DNA of 64,000 nt from Rhodovulum sp. MB263 (GTDB lineage Bacteria > Pseudomonadota > Alphaproteobacteria > Rhodobacterales > Rhodobacteraceae). The DNA is taken from assembly GCF_002073975.1 (NCBI RefSeq), contig NZ_CP020384.1, positions 2,480,001 through 2,544,000 of the forward strand. Reading direction: 5' to 3'. Position numbers and translations under genes: made by a program. Below the pieces are notes generated by a model. The model was given only the letters and a program-made list of their open reading frames with translations. It had not been told where the DNA came from and did no database searches. Shown in pieces: positions 24,512 through 32,664 of the stretch (position 1 is the stretch's first letter; each line of letters begins with the position of its first letter).

Positions 24512-25921
24512 CTACTCCGCCGCCCGCCGGGCCGGGAACAGACCGTTCAGCCGGGCATTGTGCAGCGTCGCCACCGCACAGGAGGCCAGCCGCGCCTTGT
24601 CGTCATCCGACCGTGAATTGAGTATGATCGGCACCTTCGCCCCCATCACGACGCCCGCCCCTTCGGCATGGCTGATATAGGCCAGTTGCTTGGCGAGCAT
24701 GTTGCCCGCATCGAGGTTCGGCACAACCAGAACCTCCGCCCGGCCCGCCACCTGCGAGGTGATGCCCTTGGTGCGCGCCGCCGTCAGATCGATCGCGTTG
24801 TCCATCGCCAGCGGCCCGTCGACCATGCCGCCCCGGATCTGGCCGCGCTCGGCCATCTTCGACAAGAGCGCGGCATCGAGCGAGGAGGGAATATCGGGAT
24901 TCACCGTCTCGACCGCCGACAGCACGCCCACTTTCGGCACCTCGATCCCGATCGAAATCGCAAGGTCGATGGCATTCTGCACGATATCGACCTTGGTGCG
25001 CAGATCGGGGGCGATGTTGATCGCGGCATCGGTCACCATCAGCGGATGCGGCACCCCCGGCACATCCATCACGAAGACATGGGTGAAGCGCCGTCCGGCG
25101 CGCAGCCCGTTCTCCTTGCGAAGCGCCGCCCTCAGCAGCACATCGGTGTGCAGATGCCCCTTCATCAGCGCCGCCGCCCGGCCGCCCGCCACCAGATCGA
25201 CCGCAAGATGGGCAGCCGTCACGGGATCGGCCGCCTCGACGATCTCGATCCCGTCAAGCGAGGCGCCGATTTCGGCCGCCGCCGCCGAGATTTTCGCCGG
25301 ATCGCCGACGAGGATCGGCGCGATGATCGTGTGACGCGCGCCCAGAAGCGCCCCGCCCAGCGCGCGCGGCTCCTCGGGGCAGACCACCGCCGTCGGCAGC
25401 GGCGCCAGCGGTTCGGCCCGTTCGATCAGCGCGTCGAAATGCCGGTGGCGCTGGATCACCAGTCCCGGGATTTCCAGATCGTTGAACACGAGCTTCTTCG
25501 GCGGGGCCTTGACCTCGGCCTCGCCGTCCAGCACCAGCGCCCCATCCGAACAGCGCTCGACCCGGGTCTCGAGCACGATCCGGTTCGGCGGACGCTTCTC
25601 GACGACTGTCACCCGGGTCAGAAGCTCGTCCCCGGCCTGGGCACGCTCGTGAAAGACAAGACTCTGGCTGCGATAGAGCGTTCCGGGACCGGGCAGCAGG
25701 TTGCCAAGAACCGCCGAGATCAGGGACGCCTCCCATATCGCGGGCGCGAGCGCTTCGTCCACGCCGTCGCCGTCGCCATCGAACTGCGCCAGATGCATCG
25801 GGTTGTAATTGCCCGAGGCGCTGGCGAAGATATAGAAATCGTCTTCGGAGCAGACCCGGACGATTTCGGCACTGTCGCCCACCGAGATTTCGTCGAAGGT
25901 GCGGTTTTCGGTGATCTTCAT
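24512..25921 (-). CDS. MaoC-like hydratase / phosphate acetyltransferase fusion
   Basis: A 469-residue two-domain protein. Residues 1-150 form a MaoC/hot-dog domain ([20 protein letters not shown] resembles the R-specific enoyl-CoA hydratase D-x4-H dyad region). Residues about 165-469 are the phosphotransacylase domain ([59 protein letters not shown]). It should convert acetyl- or another acyl-CoA to the acyl phosphate used by the downstream AckA. The fusion is known in proteobacteria as a bifunctional enoyl-CoA hydratase/phosphate acetyltransferase; the real substrate is unclear. ATGA overlap with the DUF3141 gene. Confidence 0.93.
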   Translation of the reverse strand: MKITENRTFDEISVGDSAEIVRVCSEDDFYIFASASGNYNPMHLAQFDGDGDGVDEALAPAIWEASLISAVLGNLLPGPGTLYRSQSLVFHERAQAGDELLTRVTVVEKRPPNRIVLETRVERCSDGALVLDGEAEVKAPPKKLVFNDLEIPGLVIQRHRHFDALIERAEPLAPLPTAVVCPEEPRALGGALLGARHTIIAPILVGDPAKISAAAAEIGASLDGIEIVEAADPVTAAHLAVDLVAGGRAAALMKGHLHTDVLLRAALRKENGLRAGRRFTHVFVMDVPGVPHPLMVTDAAINIAPDLRTKVDIVQNAIDLAISIGIEVPKVGVLSAVETVNPDIPSSLDAALLSKMAERGQIRGGMVDGPLAMDNAIDLTAARTKGITSQVAGRAEVLVVPNLDAGNMLAKQLAYISHAEGAGVVMGAKVPIILNSRSDDDKARLASCAVATLHNARLNGLFPARRAAE

Positions 25922-28428
25922 TCGGCAGTCTTTCCTTCTGAAACGGTCTTCGGCGGCTCCCCGGGCCGGCCTCGGGCGCCGGCGGGCTCGATGGCTCCGG
26001 CCCCGTTGGAAAAGGCCCCATGCGCGGCCAGCGGGTCCTCGACGACATCCTCGGCAAGCGGCGGCAGTTCCAGAAGCGCGCGGAACCGCTGCAGCAACTC
26101 CAGCGTATGCGGGGCCATCTCCGCGATCGGCCCCGGCACATATTGCACGACGCGCGCGGCAAGCTCGCGTTCCTGCGGATCGCGCAGAAGACAGGGCAGT
26201 GTCTCGATCGCGCCCTCGGGGTCATAGGTCGCGATCAGGGTCTGCTCATGCAGGATCCGGGCGCGGCACTCCGCCGTCAGCGAGGCGAAAGGCTCGTCCT
26301 TGTTGAGCACCCGCGCCGAGCGTTCCAGCCGGTCGCGCCGGACCGAACCGCGGCTTTCGGCCAGCAGGATCAGCATCCGGATCACCGCCTCGACGAAGCC
26401 GCCCTGCTCGACATGCGACAGTACCGTCTGCACGATCGGCATCGCGCGCAATTCGGCGGTCGATTTCCGGGGCCGCCGCACTGTCTCGGGGGCGCCGAAG
26501 GCCCGGGCCCAGGGCGAATTCCACATCGCGAAGAAGCTCATCTCGACCCAAGCATCCCGCATGTCACGCCCGAAGTCGATCCACTGTTCCGTCATGTCAG
26601 CGGCAAAGCGCTCGGCCCAGAGGAACGGATTGTCGATCGCCGCCGGATGCCGCTCCTCGCGCAGCCGCCCGGCGGCGGCGGTGACCGGCGCGAGAAAGGG
26701 ATTGACCGAGGACATAGCCGTCCGTTGCACCCGCAAGGGATGCAGCCGCCGCGTCGTCTCGGCGGCCTCCGGGTTGACCGAGGCCCGGACCAGGGGCCGG
26801 ACAGCGGTATCGTAGAATTCGGATTGCATGTTGCTCATCCGCGAGACCGCCGCAAAGGCCGCCTCTTCCTCGCGTCCGCCTGCGATCCGCTCGAGATCGG
26901 CAAAGCTGCGTTCGGCAAAGCTGACAAGGAAGCTGCGGTCCTGCCCGCGGCCTTCGGCGGCATCGATCCGCATCTCGTAGAGCCCCGGCGCCAGCGCCTC
27001 GATGGTCCTCAGCGTCGACGACACCTCGGCATGCTCCTTCCGGGCGATTTTCGACGAGACGAAGATCCCCAGATGGCCCACTTCCTCATGCACCATATAG
27101 ACGATCCGCTGGCCGCGGATACGGATATCCTCGACCCCGGCATAGGCGTCGAGAATCCAGTTCAGCGCCTGTTGCGGCGGCGTGATGTTGTCGCCCTGGC
27201 TGGCGAAGACGATGATCGGCGCCCGGATCGCCTTGATGTCGACCGGCCAGCCCGGCTCCAGCATGGCGGTGTTCCTGGTCAGCCGGTTGCCGACGAAAAG
27301 CTGCTCGACGACCCAGCGGATCTCGGCCTCGTTCAGCGTGAAGAAGCCCCCCCACCAGCGCTCGAAATCGAGAAAGCGCTGGCGTGCGCCGGGCTGGTCG
27401 ATATCGCGGAACATGTCGTAATATTTGCGGAAGTAGTTTCGGCTCGGGTTCAGGAGCTCGAAATTCATCACCAGATTGGCGCCGTCGAAGCGGCCGCCGC
27501 CCAGATCCGACCACAGCATCGGCTGCACCGCGCCGCCGAGGATCCCGGCATTGTAGCGCATCGGATGCCGGCCGACCTGTCCCGACCAGGTCGCGACCGG
27601 CGCCCCGTTCAGGACGATGGGCCCGGTCAGGTCGGGATTGGTCGCGGCCAGCAGCAGCGTCGCCCATCCGCCCTGACAATTGCCCATCACCACCGGCTTG
27701 GCCGCCGCCGGATGCCGCCGTGTCACCTCGCGCACGAATTCCGCCTCCGCACGGCAGACATCGGCCAGCGTCTGCCCCGGCACCGGATCGCGCCCGAAGG
27801 CCACGAAATAGACCGGATGGCCTCCCTTGAAGGCCACCCCCACCTCGCTGTCTGGCTTGAAGCCGCCGATCCCGCCACCATGCCCGGCCCGCGGGTCGAT
27901 GATCACATAGGGCCGCTTCTCCGCGCGAAGCTCGACCCCCTCGGGCGGCACGATGCGCAGAAGCTGGTAGTTGCAGGGATGCGGCAGATCCGTCCCGTCG
28001 ATCACCACCTCGTAGCGATAGGCCAGCACCGGCGGACAGCCTTCGGCTTCATGCTCGCGAAAGATGTCCCCCCTTTCGCGCAACGCATCCATCGTCAGCA
28101 GCCAGCGCTCGCCCGCATCGCGCAGATAGTCGCGATACTCCGCAGCAAGCCGTCCCGGCGTCATCTCCTTGCCGGAACTCCGCGCCGCCCCCATCAGCCG
28201 ACGCATCTGGGCCAGCAGCTCGCCTATCCGCGTCGAATGGGTGTCGAGCATCCTGTTACCGTGACGCCCCGCGACCTCGCGCAGCAGGTCTGCGTTCTCA
28301 AGCGCTGCGCCCGCCAGGGCCGTCATCAGCGAAAGCCGGTCCTGTGCCAGCCCCCCCGAGCCCCCGATCAGGGCCCGCATCACCTCGGTCGGATCATCGG
28401 CAGACCTGCGGTCCGGATGCATGTCCAT
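25918..28428 (-). CDS. DUF3141 protein with PHA-synthase-like alpha/beta-hydrolase core
   Basis: An 836-residue DUF3141 protein. The middle (about 130-470) is an alpha/beta hydrolase related to class poly-hydroxyalkanoate synthases: [37 protein letters not shown] where the nucleophile-elbow residue is Cys (G-N-C-Q-G, as in PHA synthases), and [19 protein letters not shown] with the Asp and [13 protein letters not shown] with the His. The C-terminal ~350 residues are helical and unassigned. It lies between fabI and maoC-pta, overlapping the latter by four bases. Genes of this family recur in that neighbourhood in many proteobacteria. Reaction unknown; an acyl-CoA-linked thiol hydrolase/transferase is the reasonable guess. 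Confidence 0.88.
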   Translation of the reverse strand: MDMHPDRRSADDPTEVMRALIGGSGGLAQDRLSLMTALAGAALENADLLREVAGRHGNRMLDTHSTRIGELLAQMRRLMGAARSSGKEMTPGRLAAEYRDYLRDAGERWLLTMDALRERGDIFREHEAEGCPPVLAYRYEVVIDGTDLPHPCNYQLLRIVPPEGVELRAEKRPYVIIDPRAGHGGGIGGFKPDSEVGVAFKGGHPVYFVAFGRDPVPGQTLADVCRAEAEFVREVTRRHPAAAKPVVMGNCQGGWATLLLAATNPDLTGPIVLNGAPVATWSGQVGRHPMRYNAGILGGAVQPMLWSDLGGGRFDGANLVMNFELLNPSRNYFRKYYDMFRDIDQPGARQRFLDFERWWGGFFTLNEAEIRWVVEQLFVGNRLTRNTAMLEPGWPVDIKAIRAPIIVFASQGDNITPPQQALNWILDAYAGVEDIRIRGQRIVYMVHEEVGHLGIFVSSKIARKEHAEVSSTLRTIEALAPGLYEMRIDAAEGRGQDRSFLVSFAERSFADLERIAGGREEEAAFAAVSRMSNMQSEFYDTAVRPLVRASVNPEAAETTRRLHPLRVQRTAMSSVNPFLAPVTAAAGRLREERHPAAIDNPFLWAERFAADMTEQWIDFGRDMRDAWVEMSFFAMWNSPWARAFGAPETVRRPRKSTAELRAMPIVQTVLSHVEQGGFVEAVIRMLILLAESRGSVRRDRLERSARVLNKDEPFASLTAECRARILHEQTLIATYDPEGAIETLPCLLRDPQERELAARVVQYVPGPIAEMAPHTLELLQRFRALLELPPLAEDVVEDPLAAHGAFSNGAGAIEPAGARGRPGEPPKTVSEGKTAE

Positions 28429-28439
28429 GGTCGTCCCCT

Positions 28440-29204
28440 TCAGCCGATGATCGAGTAACCGCCATCTATGGCGTGAATGCCTCCCGTCACGTTCCTGGCT
28501 TCACGGCTGGCGAGAAATGCGCAATAGGCCCCGACATCCTCGATCGTGGCCAGATGATGGATCGGCGCGCGTTCGGCCGCGGCATCGAGCAATTCGTCGA
28601 ATTCCGCGATCCCCGAGGCCGCGCGCGTCGCCAGCGGCCCGGGCGAGAGCGCATGCACCGAGATCCCTTTCGGCCCCAGCTCCGCCGCCGCATAGCGCAC
28701 CGTCGATTCCAGCGCGGCCTTGACCGGTCCCATCACATTGTAATGTTCGACCACCCGCGTCGCACCCGCGAAGGACACGGTCATGCAGGTCCCGCCATCG
28801 GGCATCAGCGGCTCCGCTCTGCGGATCATTCTCAGGAAGGAATGGACCGAGACATCCATCGCCAGCCCGAACCCCTCGGCCGAGCAGTCGACGACACGGC
28901 CATGCAGATCGTCGCGCGGGCAGAAGGCAATCGAATGCAGGACCGTATCGAGCCGCCCCCAGCGCGCCCCGATCTCGGCGAAGAGCTCATCCATCTGGGC
29001 CTCGTTGCGCACATCGAGCGGCATGAAGATCTCGGCGCCGACCTCCTCGGCCAGAGGCCGCACGAAAGCTTCCGCCTTTTCATTCAGATAGGTGATCGCA
29101 AGTCTGGCCCCCTGCGCCCTGAGCGCGCGTGCCGCCCCCCAGGCGATGGACTTGTCATTCGCGATCCCGACGATAAGCGCCGTCTGGCCCTCAAGTGAAA
29201 ACAT
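28440..29204 (-). CDS. fabI: Enoyl-[acyl-carrier-protein] reductase, FabI type
   Basis: A 254-residue NAD(P)H-dependent short-chain reductase of the FabI group: [18 protein letters not shown] nucleotide-binding start, the Y-x6-K catalytic pair in [12 protein letters not shown] (about residue 155), and the C-terminal [18 protein letters not shown] 29204 ([11 protein letters not shown]) is chosen over the short upstream extension. It heads the six-gene operon with DUF3141, Pta, AckA and CoA-transferase, which suggests a specialised acyl chain reduction and perhaps not the main fatty acid cycle; a second housekeeping fabI elsewhere is likely. Confidence 0.9.
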   Translation of the reverse strand: MFSLEGQTALIVGIANDKSIAWGAARALRAQGARLAITYLNEKAEAFVRPLAEEVGAEIFMPLDVRNEAQMDELFAEIGARWGRLDTVLHSIAFCPRDDLHGRVVDCSAEGFGLAMDVSVHSFLRMIRRAEPLMPDGGTCMTVSFAGATRVVEHYNVMGPVKAALESTVRYAAAELGPKGISVHALSPGPLATRAASGIAEFDELLDAAAERAPIHHLATIEDVGAYCAFLASREARNVTGGIHAIDGGYSIIG

Positions 29205-29234
29205 GCGTACTCCCCAAACCACAGCGGCTCATGA

Positions 29235-29285
29235 CTTTGCACCCGCAGCATAACGCAGCTCGAATCCCTTTGCACCTGCAGCATA
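29235..29285 (-). promoter_or_regulatory. Two phased direct repeats upstream of fabI
   Basis: On the minus strand TATGCTGCAGGTGCAAAG (29285-29268) and TATGCTGCGGGTGCAAAG (29252-29235) match at 17 of 18 positions and start 33 bases apart, about three helical turns. They lie 31-81 bases before the fabI start codon. The TGC-rich pattern recalls reported PhaR sites of Rhodobacter and Paracoccus, an inference strengthened by the PHA-synthase-like gene in the operon. Confidence 0.65.
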
Positions 29286-29343
29286 GCCGGCAGCGATGAC
29301 AAAGCCGTGGCATCCGCTTGACCGGACGGCCGAATGGCGCCCC

Positions 29344-29826
29344 TTACAGCACCGATGTGGACAGCGCGCGCAGCGCGCGCAGCTCTGGCGCCTGCTCGTC
29401 TTCGGAGACGCCCTCGAGCACCAGGTGCAGGGTTTCGACCAGATCCGTCAGCCGGGCCATCTCGGCCGCATCAAAGCGTCCGGACGAGCGCGAGAACCCG
29501 GCCAGGCTGCGCAAGGTCTCCGTACCGACAGAGACGGATACGCCATTGGCCACCCCATGTGCGCGCGCGGCCTCGACCACCCCGCCCGGATCCTCCAGGG
29601 ACGGATCGTCCCACTGGATGGCGCCCGTATTGCAAAAGCTCCAGCGCACCGCGGGGTCGAGCATCACCAGTCCGTTCAGATCGTAGTGATCGCACCAGGA
29701 TTGCGGATAGGTCCGGTAAAGCACGAGCGGACGGGTGAACCGGACGTGAAGCGCCACCACGAATCCCGTATCACAGGTTCGCTGCAACAGATCCAGAAGC
29801 TCGGCGACCTTGTTTACCCTGTTCAT
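29344..29826 (-). CDS. LuxR-type autoinducer-binding domain protein without HTH
   Basis: A 160-residue protein that covers only the autoinducer-binding domain of LuxR regulators. Conserved ligand-pocket pattern: W-x3-Y-x8-D-P in QSWCDHYDLNGLVMLDPAVRW, then GVANGVSVSVG (conserved Gly) near residue 105. The chain stops at ELRALRALSTSVL, where a HTH domain would begin, and no HTH remnant is found in the ~140 bases downstream. ATG 29826 (MNRVNKVAELL) is the likely start. Divergent to a complete LuxR gene at 29931. It could act as a ligand sink or a non-DNA-binding dimer partner, as known for TrlR; that is inference. Confidence 0.8.
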   Translation of the reverse strand: MNRVNKVAELLDLLQRTCDTGFVVALHVRFTRPLVLYRTYPQSWCDHYDLNGLVMLDPAVRWSFCNTGAIQWDDPSLEDPGGVVEAARAHGVANGVSVSVGTETLRSLAGFSRSSGRFDAAEMARLTDLVETLHLVLEGVSEDEQAPELRALRALSTSVL

Positions 29827-29930
29827 GAACCACCCGCCGCAACCCGGAAACATACATGGTATTCTGCGCCTGTTGCTGATACCAAAGCGCCACCCCGTTC
29901 AAGACCTTCATCACAAGACGTTATCGCCCG

Positions 29931-30542
29931 ATGGATCTTCGAAAGAAACTGACCGATCGCCTTGCTGCCCTCGCACCCGCGGGGTTTTATGTCGGACTTC
30001 GGCTGGGCTTCACCTATCCTGCCCAGGAAATCAACCGGCTGCCGGGCGACTGGACCGACCATTATGCCCGTAACGGGTTGATCGTGCAGGATCCCGTCTT
30101 CCGCTGGGTCTACGCGCGTACGGGCGTCATCTCCTGGGCGGCCCTCGCCTTCGACGACCATGCAGATGTCTTCGGACAGGCCGCAAGTTTCGGATTGATC
30201 CATGGCGCGGTGGTTTCGGTGATGCGGCCGGGCGAATCCGGTCGGCGCAGCTACGGCACCTTTGCCCGGTCCGATCGACCCTATGCCGAATCGGAAATGG
30301 CCGAACTGCTTCAGATTGTCACCCGTCTGCATCGTGCAGGCTCCGACCGGACGGGCCTCACCCATGCCGAAGCCGAAGCGCTTCGGCTTCAGGCCGACGG
30401 GATGCGGCTCAAGGAAATCTCTGCGGAACTCGACATCTCTATGAGCGCGGTCAAGGCCCGGCTGGCCAATGCCAAGCGCAAGCTCGGCGCCGCGACCACA
30501 TCCCAGGCGACCTCCATGGCGCGCAGCCGCGGCGTCATCTGA
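29931..30542 (+). CDS. LuxR-family transcriptional regulator with autoinducer-binding domain
   Basis: A 203-residue regulator. N-terminal autoinducer-binding domain (about 1-140) with the W-x3-Y-x8-D-P pattern in WTDHYARNGLIVQDPVFRW, then a LuxR HTH (about 142-190: LTHAEAEALRLQADGMRLKE, ISMSAVKARLANAKRKLGA). The N-terminus is shorter than in TraR/LuxR. No luxI-type synthase is in the window, so it is an orphan here. The divergent neighbour is an HTH-less relative; the 104-base gap may hold their shared control region. Confidence 0.88.
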   Translation: MDLRKKLTDRLAALAPAGFYVGLRLGFTYPAQEINRLPGDWTDHYARNGLIVQDPVFRWVYARTGVISWAALAFDDHADVFGQAASFGLIHGAVVSVMRPGESGRRSYGTFARSDRPYAESEMAELLQIVTRLHRAGSDRTGLTHAEAEALRLQADGMRLKEISAELDISMSAVKARLANAKRKLGAATTSQATSMARSRGVI

Positions 30543-31004
30543 CTCTCTCCCCGCCCCGATTGTTCCGTTCTCCGGAAACACCTGCACCCGACGGGCGCAA
30601 GCGCCGTTCGGCTGACCAAACACCCCAAGCTTCCAGGCAATGCACCGCACACCAATTAATATTGGCGAAATCCGGCCAATATTAATCGCAACTTTGGCGA
30701 GAATTTCTGCCATCAGGCAAGACCTCAAAGGGATCTAGCGCTCCAACCAGATCGAGCGCCGATGCGAAATCGTTCCAGATAGCGGAACTTTTGCTGCCGT
30801 TAATCCATCGAAGATCGCCCTTCGCCCCGGAACAATAAACACGGAACCAGAAAACACGCCTTTTAAACGAGACGAATGACCTGTCCGGATTAAAAGATGT
30901 AAAAATGCCCGCTTTCGCCCTTGGCAAAAGCATTCTAACGGTACAAAGTCGCGCCATTGTAGATGACTATCAGAAGACCTCCACTCGACCCAAGGACAAT
31001 CAAA
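30543..31004. other. AT-richer gap between luxR-type gene and hvrA, with a long inverted repeat
   Basis: 462 bases without a convincing gene; AT content is visibly above that of the neighbours. At 30655-30686 a perfect 12-bp inverted repeat, ATTAATATTGGC and GCCAATATTAAT, is separated by 8 bases. An open frame of 91 codons on the minus strand (30682-30957) lacks a recognisable pattern. The region probably holds the hvrA promoter and regulatory sites; H-NS-type proteins favour such AT-rich DNA. Confidence 0.6.
30655..30686. repeat. Perfect 12-bp inverted repeat, AT-rich
   Basis: Arms ATTAATATTGGC (30655-30666) and GCCAATATTAAT (30675-30686), spacer GAAATCCG. It lies 113 bases after the luxR-type stop and 319 bases before hvrA. 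No U-run follows, so an operator is at least as likely as a terminator. Confidence 0.8.
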
Positions 31005-31316
31005 ATGGCAAAAGACCTGGAAACGCTGACCCTGAAGGAGCTGAAAGACCTCCGCAAGGATGTCGATGCCGCAATCGCGTCATTCCAAGAACGCGAGAAG
31101 GCAAAGGCACGGGCCGTTCTCGAGGCGACCGCGAAAGAAATGGGCTTCTCGCTCGATGATATCCTCGGCAAGAAGTCGCGCCGTGTGAAGCCGGTCGCGA
31201 AATACCGCAACCCCGAGAATCCCACCGAAACCTGGAGCGGCCGCGGGCGTCGTCCGCGCTGGCTCGAAGAAGCTCTGTCGAAAGGCGCCAGCCTCGAGGA
31301 TTTTGCAATCGCATGA
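31005..31316 (+). CDS. hvrA: H-NS family nucleoid protein, HvrA type
   Basis: A 103-residue H-NS histone-family protein. The N-terminal ~55 residues are a coiled-coil oligomerisation region (LTLKELKDLRKDVDAAIASF). The C-terminal domain has the alphaproteobacterial DNA-binding pattern KYRNPENPTETWSGRGRRPRW, with the AT-hook-like SGRGRRPRW. The start MAKDLETLTL at 31005 has AAGGAC upstream; the frame is open from 30963. In Rhodobacter HvrA modulates photosynthesis and nitrogen fixation genes; here it follows a quorum-sensing-type locus. Confidence 0.92.
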   Translation: MAKDLETLTLKELKDLRKDVDAAIASFQEREKAKARAVLEATAKEMGFSLDDILGKKSRRVKPVAKYRNPENPTETWSGRGRRPRWLEEALSKGASLEDFAIA

Positions 31317-31487
31317 TCCCTATCCCCGGGGGCGCGCATCTCTGACGGGCGCGCATCCCGGGGCCTCACGACCCAAGCCCCCCTGTCTTTCCACGAATTG
31401 CCTTTTCGCAACTGATTGCCCGGTCTTTCCCTTCCGGGCGGCGCGCTTTAGACAAGCGGCATCGCGCTCGTTCCGGGAAGGCATCGC

Positions 31488-32498
31488 ATGACCCGCGTCT
31501 TTATCACCGGCACTGCCGGCTTCATCGGTTTCCACCTCGCCGATGTTCTGCTCTCCGAAGGCATGACCGTGCATGGCTTCGACGGCATGACCGACTATTA
31601 CGACATCTCGCTCAAGCGGCAGCGCCTGGCCCTGCTGGAGGGCCGCGCGGGCTTCACGATGACCGAAGCCATGCTCGAGGACGAGCCCGCCCTCGCGGCA
31701 GCGGTCGATGCCTTCAAACCCGACATCATCGTGCATCTCGCGGCCCAGGCCGGTGTCCGCTACAGCCTCGAAAACCCCCGCGCCTATATCGACTCGAACA
31801 TCGTCGGCACGTTCAATCTGATGGAGGCGGCGCGGCGGCACCAAATCCGCCACCTGATGATGGCCTCCACCTCCTCGGTCTATGGCGCCAATACGGACAT
31901 GCCCTTCATCGAAACCGAGAAGGCCGACCTGCCGCTGACGATCTATGCGGCAACGAAGAAAGCCACAGAGGCGATGGGCCATGCCTATGCCCATCTGCAC
32001 GATCTGCCGACCACGATGTTCCGCTTCTTCACCGTCTACGGCCCCTGGGGACGCCCCGACATGGCGCCGATCAAGTTCGCCAGCCGGATCGTGAAGGGCG
32101 AACCGATCGACATCTACAATCACGGCGACATGTATCGCGACTTCACCTATGTCACCGACCTGGTGCACGGCATTCGCCTGCTGATGGATGCGATCCCCGA
32201 GCGCCCTGCCGACGGCAAGGTTCCGGAAGGCGACAGCCTGAGCCCGGTCGCACCATTTCGGGTCGTGAATATCGGTAATTCCGAAAAGGTTCGCCTGCTC
32301 GACTTCATCGATGCCCTTGAAGCCGAACTCGGGGTCAAGGCAATCCGCAACTATATGGATATGCAACCCGGCGACGTGCCCGCGACCTGGGCGGATGCAT
32401 CGCTGCTGCAGCGCCTGACCGGCTATCGTCCGCAAACCCCGATGCGCGAGGGCGTGGCCGGATTCGTCTCCTGGTTCCGCAGTCATTACGCGACCTGA
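31488..32498 (+). CDS. NAD-dependent nucleotide-sugar epimerase, UDP-glucuronate 4-epimerase type
   Basis: A 336-residue short-chain dehydrogenase/reductase of the extended type. NAD-binding GTAGFIGFHLAD at the N-terminus, LAAQAGVRYSLENPRAYIDS, the catalytic Ser/Tyr/Lys set in MASTSSVYG and YAATKKATEAM, and RFFTVYGPWGRPDMAP. Best match by eye is UDP-glucuronate 4-epimerase, which makes UDP-galacturonate for LPS or capsule. It stands alone, 166 bases before the exported-protein pair; a functional link to it is possible but not shown. Confidence 0.9.
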   Translation: MTRVFITGTAGFIGFHLADVLLSEGMTVHGFDGMTDYYDISLKRQRLALLEGRAGFTMTEAMLEDEPALAAAVDAFKPDIIVHLAAQAGVRYSLENPRAYIDSNIVGTFNLMEAARRHQIRHLMMASTSSVYGANTDMPFIETEKADLPLTIYAATKKATEAMGHAYAHLHDLPTTMFRFFTVYGPWGRPDMAPIKFASRIVKGEPIDIYNHGDMYRDFTYVTDLVHGIRLLMDAIPERPADGKVPEGDSLSPVAPFRVVNIGNSEKVRLLDFIDALEAELGVKAIRNYMDMQPGDVPATWADASLLQRLTGYRPQTPMREGVAGFVSWFRSHYAT

Positions 32499-32664
32499 AG
32501 ATCGCAATCCCCGGAAAAGCAAATCGAAACGACGGCAGAGCTGCCAAAGCCCCTTGTCGGGCTTGCGACCCCATGGTTACGTTGCGAAGGGAAAGATCTC
32601 CGGTTCCGCGACATTCCGGATCTGCGAATACTATTTCTTTATGGCGGTTGCCTAAGACGATATC

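Noticed and set aside
29857-29884. TGGTAT...ATACCA as a lux-box between the LuxR-type genes
   Set aside because: Arms are only 6 bp with a 16-base spacer; the expected lux-box is a ~20-bp near-continuous palindrome.
30682-30957. 91-codon minus-strand frame in the luxR-hvrA gap
   Set aside because: No ribosome site, no family pattern and it begins or ends within regulatory-looking DNA; too weak to call.
31326-31366. GC hairpin after hvrA as a terminator
   Set aside because: Repeated GGGCGCGCATC segments can pair in several ways and no U-run follows; direct repeat and hairpin readings compete.
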